DNA of 64,000 bases from PXAP01 sp046483315 (GCA_046483315.1 JAWODJ010000058.1:175643-239642), one strand, 5' to 3'; counted from the first letter of the stretch, positions 18,101-27,294 are shown. Program-made: numbers and translations. The notes: generated by a model from the letters alone, not told the origin.

Positions 18101-21091
18101 ATGGGAAACAGCAAAGTGATAAGTGAACCGGGCAAATATGAATTTCATCAGACGTCATTCAATTCTCTGATGCAAAAACGCATTCACAGCGTTTTACTCA
18201 TATGCAGCAATTACGATGCCTTTATGCTTGAGGAAGACGGGAGGATAGACGAACAGATATTTAACGAATATGTTTCTCTCAACCTGAGTACGCCGCCCAT
18301 ATTCCTTAAGGCCAATGATGGTGAAGAGGCATTTGAAACACTGAAAAAGGAAAAGGTCGATCTTATTATTTCAATGTTCAGCATAGGGGGTGAATCTGAT
18401 ATATTCAGCCTTGCGGGGGAGATCAAATCAGGCTTTCCGAATATACCGATTGTCGTTCTTACCCATTTTTCACGTGAGGTTTCACTGAAGCTTGCCAATG
18501 AAGACCTCTCTTCCATAGATTATGTCTTTTGCTGGCTTAGCAATGCAGATCTTATACTTGCTATTATTAAGCTTTTGGAGGATAAGATGAATGTTGAACA
18601 CGACGTTCATAAGGGAGGTGTACAAACCATACTCCTGGTGGAGAATTCGATAAGGTATGTTTCCAGTTATCTTCCCAACCTCTACAAGATTATACTTAAG
18701 CAGTCACGCGATTTTGCGCGTGAAGCGCTTAATGCCCATCAAAAGAACCTCAGGATGAGAGGCAGGCCCAAAATCCTGCTTGCCAGGAATTATGAGGAGG
18801 CTGTTGCCCTGTATGAAAAATATAAACACAATCTTCTGGGTGTAATATCCGATATTGCATACCAGCGCAAAGGTAAAAGAGATGCTGAGGCCGGAATTCG
18901 CTTATGCAAGAAGGTAAGGGCGGATGATCCTCATATGCCGGTTCTGCTTCAGTCTAGCGATACGGAATACCATAAACGTGCAGAAGAGCTCGGGTGCGGG
19001 TTTATTCATAAATATTCAAGGACTTTGTCGATAGAGCTGAGGAATTATGTTATAAGACAATTCTCTTTTGGTGAGTTCGTATTTCATGATCCCAGGACAA
19101 AGAAGGAAGTGTGCCGTGCCTCAGATCTTCAGGCATTGCAGCAGGCAATCCTTACTATTCCAGGCCATGTTCTGGCCTATCATTCAAGCCAGAACCATTT
19201 CTCAAAATGGCTGAATGCAAGAGCATTGTTTCCTATTGCTCAAATGTTCAAATACCTGAAAGTAGAAGATTTTAAATCTATAGAGGAAGTAAGAAAGTAT
19301 ATTTTCACCACCATATCAAATTTCCGTTCAAGTAAGGGAAGGGGTGTAATTGCCAATTTCGATAAAAACAGTTTTGATGAATACCTTATGTTCTCACGCA
19401 TAGGTGAGGGGTCTATAGGTGGAAAGGCACGGGGGCTTGCCTTTATAAATTCCATTCTCGACGAACACAACCTGTTCAATAAGTTCAAAGATGTGCTTAT
19501 TACAATTCCGCGCACCGTGGTTCTCAGTACCGATATTTTTGACGAATTTATGGAATCCAATGACCTTTATCAAGTCGGACTTTCTTCTGAAGATGATGAA
19601 AAGATTCTGCAAAGGTTTATTGATGCAAGTCTGCCGGGGAGACTTCATCAGGATCTGTATGCCTTTATTTCCGTGGTTCGTAACCCTGTTGCCATCCGTT
19701 CTTCAAGCAAACTGGAAGACAGCCATTATCAGCCCTTTGCTGGAATATACTCCACATATATGATTCCCAGGGTGGAAGACAGCACCATGATGATAAAAAT
19801 GCTGACTGATGCCATAAAATCGGTTTATGCATCAGTGTACTATAAGAGCAGTAAGGCTTATATGACTGCCACATCAAATGTGATTGACGAGGAAAAAATG
19901 GGAATAATACTCCAGGAAGTATGCGGGCAAAGAAGCGGTGATAAGTTTTTTCCGACAATCTCGGGCGTTGCACGTTCAATAAACTTTTATCCTATTGCCC
20001 CTGAAAAACCTGAAGACGGTATTGCAAACATTGCTTACGGACTTGGCAAGCTGATTGTTGACGGGGGTATATCGCTCCGTTTTTCTCCCGGATATCCCAA
20101 AAAGGTGCTGCAGCTGTCCTCGCCCGAACAGGCATTAAGAGAGTCTCAGAAAAAGTTCTATGCACTGGATATGAATACCGGCAGCTTTATTCCCTCTACT
20201 GATGACGGGGTAAATATTCTCAAGCTTAATATCAGGGAAGCAGCAAAGGAACCATCATTCAGGTATGTATGTTCCACCTATGATTTTGAATACAATATGA
20301 TAAGGGACGGTTTAAACCATCAGGGTAAAAAGCTGGTTACCTTCTCGGGTATTCTTAATCACAATGTTTTTCCGCTGCCCGGGATATTGCAGATTCTTCT
20401 GGAGACAGGTCACAGAGAAATGAATAATCCCATAGAGATAGAATTTGCGGTTGACCTTGATACTCCTGAGGGTAATCCCAAAATATTTTATTTTCTTCAG
20501 ATCAGACCCATAGTACATGGCGAACAAAGAGTGGACGTGAATTTTGACAGTATAAAAACCGACAACACCATTGTTTATTCTGAATGTGCACTTGGCTATG
20601 GTACTATTACCAATGTTTCTGATTTTGTTTATGTAAAACCCGAACAGTTCAAAGCCTCAGACAGTAAGGAAATAGCCCTGGAGATTGAAAAGGTTAATGA
20701 AACTTTTATAAGGGAGGGCAGGAATTATGTGCTTACCGGGCCGGGCCGCTGGGGATCCAGTGATCCCTGGCTTGGCATACCTATTAAATGGCCCCAGATA
20801 TCCATGGCAAGGGTAATCATTGAATCAGGTCTGGAAAACTATCACATAGATCCAAGCCAGGGAACTCATTTTTTTCAGAACCTGACTTCATTCAGGGTTG
20901 GTTATTTTACTGTCAACCCTCATTTTAATGAGGGATTTTATGATATTGACTACCTCAATGCGCAACCAGCACATTACGAGGATAAACATATCAGGCAGGT
21001 TCGGTTTAAATATCCCTTCAAGATACAGATTGACGGAAGGCATAACAAGGGTGTTATATTCAAACCGGAACCTCTTAAAGAAGATATTTAG
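18101..21091 (+). CDS. Large signalling protein: receiver-like domains fused to a PPDK-type ATP-grasp domain (copy 2)
   Basis: This 996-residue protein is a paralogue of the preceding one without the GAF-like N-terminus. It has a first receiver-like domain (about residues 28-165), a second (about 175-320, with LLVENS where copy 1 has LLVEDS, and ISDIAYQRKGK), then the ATP-grasp region (about 430-830) with GSIGGKARGLAFINS, VAIRSSSKLEDS and EKMGIILQEVCG, and the C-terminal block GPGRWGSSD. The ATP-binding blocks are intact in both copies, so nucleotide binding is likely. No swivel His domain or PEP barrel follows. The 5-bp gap indicates co-translation, and the proteins probably work as a pair. 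What they phosphorylate or sense is not known. Confidence 0.8.
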   Translation: MGNSKVISEPGKYEFHQTSFNSLMQKRIHSVLLICSNYDAFMLEEDGRIDEQIFNEYVSLNLSTPPIFLKANDGEEAFETLKKEKVDLIISMFSIGGESDIFSLAGEIKSGFPNIPIVVLTHFSREVSLKLANEDLSSIDYVFCWLSNADLILAIIKLLEDKMNVEHDVHKGGVQTILLVENSIRYVSSYLPNLYKIILKQSRDFAREALNAHQKNLRMRGRPKILLARNYEEAVALYEKYKHNLLGVISDIAYQRKGKRDAEAGIRLCKKVRADDPHMPVLLQSSDTEYHKRAEELGCGFIHKYSRTLSIELRNYVIRQFSFGEFVFHDPRTKKEVCRASDLQALQQAILTIPGHVLAYHSSQNHFSKWLNARALFPIAQMFKYLKVEDFKSIEEVRKYIFTTISNFRSSKGRGVIANFDKNSFDEYLMFSRIGEGSIGGKARGLAFINSILDEHNLFNKFKDVLITIPRTVVLSTDIFDEFMESNDLYQVGLSSEDDEKILQRFIDASLPGRLHQDLYAFISVVRNPVAIRSSSKLEDSHYQPFAGIYSTYMIPRVEDSTMMIKMLTDAIKSVYASVYYKSSKAYMTATSNVIDEEKMGIILQEVCGQRSGDKFFPTISGVARSINFYPIAPEKPEDGIANIAYGLGKLIVDGGISLRFSPGYPKKVLQLSSPEQALRESQKKFYALDMNTGSFIPSTDDGVNILKLNIREAAKEPSFRYVCSTYDFEYNMIRDGLNHQGKKLVTFSGILNHNVFPLPGILQILLETGHREMNNPIEIEFAVDLDTPEGNPKIFYFLQIRPIVHGEQRVDVNFDSIKTDNTIVYSECALGYGTITNVSDFVYVKPEQFKASDSKEIALEIEKVNETFIREGRNYVLTGPGRWGSSDPWLGIPIKWPQISMARVIIESGLENYHIDPSQGTHFFQNLTSFRVGYFTVNPHFNEGFYDIDYLNAQPAHYEDKHIRQVRFKYPFKIQIDGRHNKGVIFKPEPLKEDI

Positions 21092-21127
21092 CCTGCGATA
21101 TCAAACCGGATATTGCCGGACTGAAAA

Positions 21128-22015
21128 CTATAACAGGTCTGCTGCACCGGCGGTTTCCACAGTACGGTCAGTCTTTGTTATGAGTCCCTGCAATACTTTA
21201 CCCGGACCCACCTCAGTGAATGAAGCTGCACCGTCTTTGATCATATTGACCACTGTCTGAGTCCACTGCACTGGCGCAGTAAGCTGGGCTACAAGGTTTT
21301 TCTTTATGACCCGGGGGTCTGTGAAGGGCATTGCATTGACATTTTGGTATACAGGGCATCGGGGCCGGCTGAATGAAGTTTGTTCAATTGCTTTTGCCAG
21401 TTCTGCCCTGGCAGGCTCCATCAGAGGTGAATGAAAAGCTCCGCCAACCATTAATCTGAGTGCGCGCCTGGCTCCCAGCTCTTTCAGCCTTTCGGTTGCA
21501 ACCTCTATTCCTTTTAAGGATCCTGATATAACTATCTGTCCCGGACTGTTATAGTTTGCGGGAACCACAATTTCGTTTATTCCGGTGCATACCTGTTCAA
21601 CAACATTATCTTCCAGTCCAATAACTGCGGCCATAGTGGAGGGTTCTGCCTCGCATGCCTTCTGCATTGCCAGTGCTCTTGAATGAACCAGCCTCAATCC
21701 GTCTTTGAAGGATATGGCCCCGACAGCAACCAGAGCTGAAAACTCACCGAGCGAATGACCCGCTGTCATATCAGGCCGGAAGGCTTCGCCCAGAACCTTT
21801 GCCAAAACAACAGAGTGCAGAAATATTGCGGGTTGTGTGACATTTGTCTGCCTGAGGTCATCTTCGGTTCCGTTAAACATCTTATCTGTTATACTGAACC
21901 CAAGTATCTCATCGGCTTGTTCAAACAATGTCCTGGCATGCGGGAATTTGTCATATAAATCTTTACCCATACCCTGGAACTGGGCACCCTGGCCCGGGAA
22001 TACAAATGCCTTCAT
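21128..22015 (-). CDS. fabD: Malonyl-CoA:ACP transacylase
   Basis: FabD loads malonyl groups on ACP for fatty acid synthesis in the cytoplasm. The 295-residue protein starts MKAFVFPGQGAQFQGMG, has the nucleophile Ser88 in GHSLGEF, the catalytic-type His in GGAFHSPLM (about residue 194), and a C-terminal TEVGPGKVLQGL block. Length is typical. It is the last of the minus-strand run queD, folE, fabD; 27 bp separate it from folE. This gene order is not one I know as functional, so co-transcription may be simple packing. Confidence 0.95.
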   Translation of the reverse strand: MKAFVFPGQGAQFQGMGKDLYDKFPHARTLFEQADEILGFSITDKMFNGTEDDLRQTNVTQPAIFLHSVVLAKVLGEAFRPDMTAGHSLGEFSALVAVGAISFKDGLRLVHSRALAMQKACEAEPSTMAAVIGLEDNVVEQVCTGINEIVVPANYNSPGQIVISGSLKGIEVATERLKELGARRALRLMVGGAFHSPLMEPARAELAKAIEQTSFSRPRCPVYQNVNAMPFTDPRVIKKNLVAQLTAPVQWTQTVVNMIKDGAASFTEVGPGKVLQGLITKTDRTVETAGAADLL

Positions 22016-22042
22016 AAGATTTTTAATATTTTAATGTCAATA

Positions 22043-22702
22043 TTAGTGAAGCTTAGCTCCTATGAGATGAATAAATTCCTCTCTTGTCTGGTTTTGTTTG
22101 AGAAAAACACCGGTAAATGCCGATGTGGTGGTTACCGAGTTTTGTTTTTGTATGCCTCTCATCTGCATACACATATGATGTGCTTCAATTACTACTGCAA
22201 CTCCCATGGGGTCAAGAGCTTCCTGTATACAATCTCTTATCTGGGTGGTAAGTCTCTCCTGCACCTGTAATCTTCTTGAAAAAGCATCTACAACACGGGC
22301 AATCTTGCTGAGTCCTGTTATATGCCTGTTTGGTATGTAACTGACATGCGCCTTACCGTAAAACGGAATCATGTGGTGTTCGCACATTGAATACAGTTCT
22401 ATGTCCTTTACAAGCACCATCTGCTTATAGTCTTCCTCGAATTTTGCTGAATTGATTATATCCTTTGGGTTGAGAGTGTAACCATGAGTAAGGAACTGCA
22501 TTGCTTTTCCAACCCGAAAGGGCGTTTTTAAAAGACCCTCCCTGTTGGTGTCTTCTCCAAGTATATTAAGTATTTCCTTGTAGTGGTAGGCAAGTTTGCC
22601 GGTATCTTCCGGGTGGAATAGTTCAATTTTGGAATAACCGAACTCTTGATTCTCTATAATGTCACTGTCGGTTATTTCCGGGGTTTGCTTTTTAGTTTCC
22701 AT
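22043..22702 (-). CDS. folE: GTP cyclohydrolase I
   Basis: FolE converts GTP to 7,8-dihydroneopterin triphosphate, the first step of folate and, with QueD, of queuosine synthesis. The protein shows TPFRVGKAMQFLTHGY, the zinc-site block SMCEHHMIPFYGKAHV, and the substrate loops LSKIARVVDAFSRR and QERLTTQI. I set the start at ATG 22702, giving 219 residues beginning METKKQTPE; this overlaps the queD stop by 11 bases. The open frame reaches 22801 inside queD, and another ATG is at 22714. The 40 or so N-terminal residues before the catalytic core are variable in this family. Confidence 0.93.
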   Translation of the reverse strand: METKKQTPEITDSDIIENQEFGYSKIELFHPEDTGKLAYHYKEILNILGEDTNREGLLKTPFRVGKAMQFLTHGYTLNPKDIINSAKFEEDYKQMVLVKDIELYSMCEHHMIPFYGKAHVSYIPNRHITGLSKIARVVDAFSRRLQVQERLTTQIRDCIQEALDPMGVAVVIEAHHMCMQMRGIQKQNSVTTTSAFTGVFLKQNQTREEFIHLIGAKLH

Positions 22703-23105
22703 AATATTCGGCATAATTATTTTCTGTTTCAACAATTTTAACGCAATGAAGTTCAATGCCAAGCAACCTGATATGCGGATCAAGAACCTCCCATATTGCA
22801 ATTGCCAGGTTCTCGGTCGAAGCCAGCCTGTCTTTCATAAAATCCACCTGGGTGTTAATATTCATATGGTCAATTTTATCTATAACATTCTCCCTGATTA
22901 TTTTACTCAGGGTCTTCAGGTTTACTACAAATCCTGTTTCAGGGTTCAGGCTGCCTTTTACGGTGACATAAAGCACGTAGTTATGGCCATGCCAGGATGG
23001 ATTTGAGCATTTTCCATAAACCCTGAAATTTTCCTCGTCCGACCATTCCTGCTTAAAAAGACGGTGGCCGGCATTAAAGGTCTCTCTACGTGTCAGATAT
23101 ACCAT
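22692..23105 (-). CDS. queD: 6-carboxytetrahydropterin synthase (QueD/PTPS family)
   Basis: The enzyme turns dihydroneopterin triphosphate into 6-carboxytetrahydropterin for queuosine and related 7-deazapurines. In 137 residues it shows the catalytic Cys and zinc ligands in YGKCSNPSWHGHNY (about residues 30-43), the N-terminal zinc His in FNAGHRLF (about 9-16), and the C-terminal VKIVETENNYAEY with the pterin-binding Glu. It overlaps folE, which makes its substrate, so the two form a functional pair. Confidence 0.92.
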   Translation of the reverse strand: MVYLTRRETFNAGHRLFKQEWSDEENFRVYGKCSNPSWHGHNYVLYVTVKGSLNPETGFVVNLKTLSKIIRENVIDKIDHMNINTQVDFMKDRLASTENLAIAIWEVLDPHIRLLGIELHCVKIVETENNYAEYYGN

Positions 23106-23183
23106 AATGAGTAAGAATTTTTGTCAGGGATGAAAATATCTTTTATCTTTTACCGGATTCAAAAATAAGAAAAACTAATCTAA

Positions 23184-23214
23184 TTGCAGAGATTTGACTA
23201 AATAGTTACCTTTG
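23184..23214 (+). promoter_or_regulatory. Bacteroidota-type promoter upstream of hldD
   Basis: TTG (23184-23186), 20 bases, then TACCTTTG (23207-23214) match the -33/-7 pattern of Bacteroidota housekeeping promoters. A start near 23221 would give a leader of about 115 bases containing the hairpin at 23301-23316. Pattern only. Confidence 0.5.
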
Positions 23215-23300
23215 AACCGCCTGAAACCGGGATGCAGTTTCTCAAATGATTAAAAACCGGTTTAACAGGAGTTTAAAAGGTAAAAGAGATTTTCGATAAG

Positions 23301-23316
23301 CCGCAGCTTGCTGCGG
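23301..23316 (+). promoter_or_regulatory. GC-rich leader hairpin before hldD
   Basis: CCGCAG (23301-23306) and CTGCGG (23311-23316) form a tight 6-bp stem with a CTTG loop, ending 19 bases before the ATG at 23336. No T-run follows directly. It could modulate translation or be incidental. Confidence 0.35.
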
Positions 23317-23335
23317 GAAGCTTTAACTATATGGT

Positions 23336-24298
23336 ATGATAGTAATAACCGGAGCAGCTGGTTTTATTGGCAGCAATCTTCTGAAAGAACTCAATAATGA
23401 GAATTTCCGGGATATTGTACTTGTTGATGATTTTTCCCCTGAAAAGATTCCCAACATAGAGGGAAAAATCTATTCACAACGGGTTCATCGTAATGATTTT
23501 CATTCCTGGCTTACTGATAATCACCGGCTGGTCCAATTCGTCTTTCATCTGGGTGCACGGACAGATACTGCTGAGATCAGCAGGGAAGTATTTGACAGGC
23601 TTAACCTTAATTATTCAAAAGAGGTGTGGAGGATCTGTACGCTATTCGGACTCCCCCTGGTATATGCATCTTCTGCTGCCACATACGGCCTGGGTGAACA
23701 CGGGTTCATTGATGACCACGATTTAATCTACAGGCTCAGGCCCCTCAACCCTTACGGAGAGTCAAAAAATGAATTTGATAAATGGGTCGTGGCACAGGAT
23801 AATAAACCTTATTTCTGGGCAGGGCTGAAATTTTTTAATGTTTACGGCCCGAATGAATACCACAAGGGCCGGATGGCTTCGGTCATTCTTCATGCATTCA
23901 ACCAGATAAAGGAGACCGGTAGTGTTAAACTTTTCCGTTCCCATAATCCGGAATATCAGGACGGGGAGCAGAGACGTGATTTTATATTTGTCAGGGATGT
24001 GGTTAATGTAATGTTGTATTTTATGAATCACAGAAAGCACCCCGGCATATATAACCTCGGTACCGGTCATGCTTGTACATTCCTTGATCTGGCAAAAAAT
24101 ATTTTCAGGTCAATGGGAAAAGAAGAGAGAATTGAGTTTACTGATATTCCGGTTGATATAAGGGAAAATTACCAGTACTTTACCCTGGCTGCAATGGAAA
24201 AGTTAAAACAGGCTGGTTATAAAGGGTCCTTCACAAGTCTCGGGAAGGGTATAAATGACTATGTAACCGGCTATCTTATCCCCGGCAGGCTCAATTAA
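23336..24298 (+). CDS. hldD: ADP-L-glycero-D-manno-heptose 6-epimerase
   Basis: This enzyme makes ADP-L-glycero-D-manno-heptose, a precursor of the LPS inner core. The 320-residue extended SDR protein has the NAD(P)-binding motif GAAGFIGSNLL at residues 5-15, the catalytic YGESK (about residues 141-145), FFNVYGPNEYHKGRMASV and RRDFIFVRDVV blocks typical of HldD/RfaD. Length agrees with the family. Its stop overlaps the convergent MATE gene stop by four bases. Confidence 0.93.
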   Translation: MIVITGAAGFIGSNLLKELNNENFRDIVLVDDFSPEKIPNIEGKIYSQRVHRNDFHSWLTDNHRLVQFVFHLGARTDTAEISREVFDRLNLNYSKEVWRICTLFGLPLVYASSAATYGLGEHGFIDDHDLIYRLRPLNPYGESKNEFDKWVVAQDNKPYFWAGLKFFNVYGPNEYHKGRMASVILHAFNQIKETGSVKLFRSHNPEYQDGEQRRDFIFVRDVVNVMLYFMNHRKHPGIYNLGTGHACTFLDLAKNIFRSMGKEERIEFTDIPVDIRENYQYFTLAAMEKLKQAGYKGSFTSLGKGINDYVTGYLIPGRLN

Positions 24299-25590
24299 AC
24301 TGTCAGTACGGATTTCCCGGCCATCAGGGTAAGAGTTATCCCCCTGCTTGCCATAAATATGATGAAAGCCAACCAGAGGCCATGATTTCCAAAAACCGGT
24401 TCAAGAAGGTAATAAGCCGGAAGGAAGACCAGTAATGCAGAGATTAACATTGAATTTCTCATTGCCGCCGAGGCTGTTGCTCCTATATAAATACCATCCC
24501 ATATAAAAGCCGGGAATGTAATTACGGGGATAAGAATTACCCATGGCAGATACGGTCTGGCGGCATTAATAATCTCCTGGTTGTTAGTAAGTATGAATAG
24601 CAGGTACCTGCCTGCAGCGAGGTAAATAACGGTAAATACTATTGCTATCGCCCCTCCCCATAAAAAAAGCAGTCTGATAGTTTTTATAAGATTAATCCTG
24701 TTTTTTGCACCTGTATATCTGCCGGACAGTGCTTCCGCAGCATGTGCATACCCGTCAACAAAAAATGAAAATAACATGAAGAACTGCATCAGCAGCGTGT
24801 TCACTGCAAGAATAGTATCGTTTGTTCTTGCTGATTGTGTGGTAAAAAAAGAGAGGATCAATATAAGGAAGAGGGTGCGGATGAAAATATCCTTATTGAC
24901 CGTAAAAAACAGTGTCAGGGCTTTTTTATCAGGCAGTTTTTCTCTTTGCCAGTATCTGAATATTTTTTTGTAATATTTAAACAGGAACCATATTGCAATT
25001 AACAAGCCGCTATACTGGGCCAGGACTGTACCAAGTGCCACTCCGTCAGCTTTCATATGGAATATTTTAATCAGAATAAAGCTGAAGCCTATATTCATCA
25101 TATTAACAAGTATGGTTATTATCATTGGGATACGTGCATTTTGCATGCCAAGGAACCAGCCTGTAAGAGCATACAAACCGATAGTTGCCGGAGCCGCCAT
25201 TATACGTATGTGAAAATATTCTCTTGCCAGAAGCTGAACCTGTCTGCTTCCGTCAATTATTATGAAGCTTAGATGAGCAATCGGGTATTGCAGTATTATC
25301 AGGATAAGTGATCCTGTTGCGGCTACCAGGAGTGCCCTGGTAAGTATCATTACGGTTTCGGCCAGATCTCTTTTCCCATAGGCTTGTGCCGTGAATCCAC
25401 TGGTCCCCATTCTGAGAAAGCTGAAACCCCAGTAAATGAAATTGAAGATCATACCTCCGAGGGCCACAGCTCCGATATATGCTTTATCTTCAAGATGCCC
25501 CATCAGCGCAAGGTCAACCATGCCGAGAAGCGGTATAGTAATATTACTGATTATATTCGGTATTGCAAGATCAAGTATTCTGCGGTTCAC
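24295..25590 (-). CDS. MATE-family efflux transporter (DinF-like)
   Basis: The 431-residue protein has about twelve membrane segments and the MATE opening, LAIPNIISNITIPLLGMVDL, followed by GTSGFTAQAYGKRD. MATE pumps export drugs or metabolites by Na+ or H+ exchange at the inner membrane. The start is GTG at 25590; the encoded N-terminus NRRILDLA fits homologues and no ATG lies in frame just upstream. It is convergent with hldD and divergent from the following superoxide dismutase gene. Confidence 0.9.
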   Translation of the reverse strand: MNRRILDLAIPNIISNITIPLLGMVDLALMGHLEDKAYIGAVALGGMIFNFIYWGFSFLRMGTSGFTAQAYGKRDLAETVMILTRALLVAATGSLILIILQYPIAHLSFIIIDGSRQVQLLAREYFHIRIMAAPATIGLYALTGWFLGMQNARIPMIITILVNMMNIGFSFILIKIFHMKADGVALGTVLAQYSGLLIAIWFLFKYYKKIFRYWQREKLPDKKALTLFFTVNKDIFIRTLFLILILSFFTTQSARTNDTILAVNTLLMQFFMLFSFFVDGYAHAAEALSGRYTGAKNRINLIKTIRLLFLWGGAIAIVFTVIYLAAGRYLLFILTNNQEIINAARPYLPWVILIPVITFPAFIWDGIYIGATASAAMRNSMLISALLVFLPAYYLLEPVFGNHGLWLAFIIFMASRGITLTLMAGKSVLTV

Positions 25591-25719
25591 TGGTAATTTT
25601 TTTGGAAGCTGGAATGAAATTAATATCCGGTTAATTGAACAAATTATTTTTTGTATTGTTTGTTTTTTGTAATAAGTCTAAATAAAATAAATTTTTGCAA
25701 TCTTTTAAAAAATAAAATT

Positions 25720-26319
25720 ATGTCATTTAAACTTCCCGAATTAAAATACAAATACAACGCACTTGAGCCACATATTGATGCCCGCACGATGGAAATACAT
25801 TATACAAAGCATCATGCTGCATACACTGATAAACTTAATGCTGCAGTTGAAAATACCGATATGGCGGGGAAAAGTATAGAGGATTTACTCAAAAATATTT
25901 CGGATTATCCTGTTGGTGTAAGGAATAACGGCGGTGGATTCTACAATCACAATCTTTTCTGGGAGGTAATGTCTCCCGGCGGTGGTGGAGAACCCGGTGG
26001 CGATCTGATGCAGGCAATAAAATCCGATTTTGGCTCTTTTGAAGCTTTTAAGGATGAATTTTCAAATGCCGCTGCCACCAGGTTCGGTTCCGGCTGGGCA
26101 TGGCTTGTTAAACAGGATGGCCGGCTGGTTGTCAGTTCCACTCCCAATCAGGACAATCCTTTAATGGATGTGTCTGAAGTAAAAGGGGTGCCCGTTCTTG
26201 GTATCGATGTATGGGAGCATGCATATTATCTTAATTATCAGAACAGGCGTCCTGACTATATTTCTGCTTTCTGGAATGTTATTGACTGGGATGAGGTTTC
26301 ACGAAAGTTTTCAGGCTGA
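25720..26319 (+). CDS. Superoxide dismutase, Mn/Fe family (Mn-type residues)
   Basis: The 199-residue enzyme converts superoxide to oxygen and hydrogen peroxide in the cytoplasm. Metal ligands are visible in MEIHYTKHHAAY, NHNLFWEVM and DVWEHAYY. The residues that usually separate Mn from Fe enzymes, Gly-Gly before the second His block (RNNGGGFYNH) and Gln in TPNQDNPLM, are of the Mn type, but metal-swapping members exist. The ATG at 25720 was chosen because MSFKLPELKYKYNALEPHI is the usual start; the frame is open 23 codons upstream. A second copy lies 244 bp downstream on the other strand. Confidence 0.93.
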   Translation: MSFKLPELKYKYNALEPHIDARTMEIHYTKHHAAYTDKLNAAVENTDMAGKSIEDLLKNISDYPVGVRNNGGGFYNHNLFWEVMSPGGGGEPGGDLMQAIKSDFGSFEAFKDEFSNAAATRFGSGWAWLVKQDGRLVVSSTPNQDNPLMDVSEVKGVPVLGIDVWEHAYYLNYQNRRPDYISAFWNVIDWDEVSRKFSG

Positions 26320-26366
26320 TTTCGAGATCATATATTTTCATAATTTGGTTAGGTTGGTTTGGTGAT

Positions 26367-26395
26367 AAAAAGCCGGTTGGTTGCCGGCTTTTTTT
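26367..26395 (+). terminator. Rho-independent terminator after the first sod gene
   Basis: A 10-bp stem (26367-26376 with 26384-26393, core AGCCGG/CCGGCT) continues into a T-run. It lies 48 bp after the stop codon and fits a terminator for the plus strand. Confidence 0.85.
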
Positions 26396-26413
26396 CGTAT
26401 TCGTGAGGATACT

Positions 26414-26438
26414 AAACGGGGTTCAGCCCCGTTTTTTT
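26414..26438 (+). terminator. Second rho-independent terminator
   Basis: AAACGGGG (26414-26421) and CCCCGTTT (26427-26434) enclose TTCAG and are followed by T residues. It backs up the terminator at 26367 on the plus strand. Confidence 0.8.
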
Positions 26439-26482
26439 GTCCCGGGTAAATTTAGGACTGCTTCTATTATATGAGGCAGAAA

Positions 26483-26520
26483 AAAATGAGGGTTGCCTTT
26501 TCAGGAACAACCCTCATTTT
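26483..26520 (-). terminator. Rho-independent terminator of the exported sod gene
   Basis: A perfect 13-bp stem, AAAATGAGGGTTG (26483-26495) with CAACCCTCATTTT (26508-26520), is followed on the minus strand by a T-run. It lies 43 bp past the stop of the minus-strand superoxide dismutase gene. Confidence 0.85.
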
Positions 26521-26562
26521 ACATGAGTTCTAAAAAACTTATAAGACCGGGAAGAAGTGAGG

Positions 26563-27294
26563 TTATGCTTTTTTCAGGTTAGCTGCTACAGTATTCCAGT
26601 CTATTACATTCCAGAAAGCTGATATATAATCAACTCTTCTGTTTTGATATTTCAGGTAGTAAGCATGCTCCCATACATCTATTCCAAGTATTGGTGTTCC
26701 GCGTTCTCCTGCGGGAACCACGTTCATCAGGGGATTATCCTGGTTTGGCGTTGAAGTTACCTTTAGTTTACCATCACTCACTATCAGCCAGGCCCATCCC
26801 GAACCAAAACGTGTGGCAGCTGATGCTGAAAAAAGCTCCCGGAATTTGTCAAACGAGCCGAATGAACCGTTAATTGCCGAAAGCAGCTCACCCGAAGGTC
26901 TTCCCCCACCTTCTGGTGACATAATTTCCCAGAAGAGTTTATGGTTATAATGCCCTCCGCCGTTATTTCTTATCGCCGTGCTGTGAGAAGAAACTGATTT
27001 CATAATTGCTTCCAGGGTTATATCTTCACTATCGGTTCCCTGCAAAGCGTTGTTGAGGTTATTTACATAGCCGGCATGATGCCTGCTGTGATGGATTTCC
27101 ATTGTCTGTGCATCTATATGCGGTTCGAGCGCATTATAGGCAAAAGGCAGTTGAGGAAGTTCAAATTTTTTATCCCGAAACATATTCTCTGTTGATGATG
27201 AAGGATTAGTGTATTTCCCTTCTGCAATCAGGGGTGATGCCATTATGCCGCCTATTCCAAGAAGGCTGGTTTTCAAAAATGCTCTTTTGTCCAT
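26563..27294 (-). CDS. Probably exported superoxide dismutase, Mn/Fe family
   Basis: This 243-residue paralogue of the neighbouring enzyme has an extra N-terminus of about 45 residues. It begins MDKRAFLKTSLLGIGG, a Tat-like signal in which the twin arginine is Lys-Arg, followed by a hydrophobic stretch and ASPLIAEG. The catalytic part keeps all metal ligands (MEIHHSRHHAGY, NHKLFWEIM, DVWEHAYY) and the Mn-type residues GGG before the second His block and TPNQDNPLM. Export folded with its metal would fit a Tat substrate, giving a periplasmic enzyme against outside superoxide. Export is inferred from the signal only. Confidence 0.88.
   Translation of the reverse strand: MDKRAFLKTSLLGIGGIMASPLIAEGKYTNPSSSTENMFRDKKFELPQLPFAYNALEPHIDAQTMEIHHSRHHAGYVNNLNNALQGTDSEDITLEAIMKSVSSHSTAIRNNGGGHYNHKLFWEIMSPEGGGRPSGELLSAINGSFGSFDKFRELFSASAATRFGSGWAWLIVSDGKLKVTSTPNQDNPLMNVVPAGERGTPILGIDVWEHAYYLKYQNRRVDYISAFWNVIDWNTVAANLKKA

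Noticed and set aside
14613..21091. Reading the two large proteins as ordinary PEP synthase or PPDK
   Set aside because: The swivel His domain and the PEP/pyruvate barrel are not visible, so a full enzyme call would not be supported.
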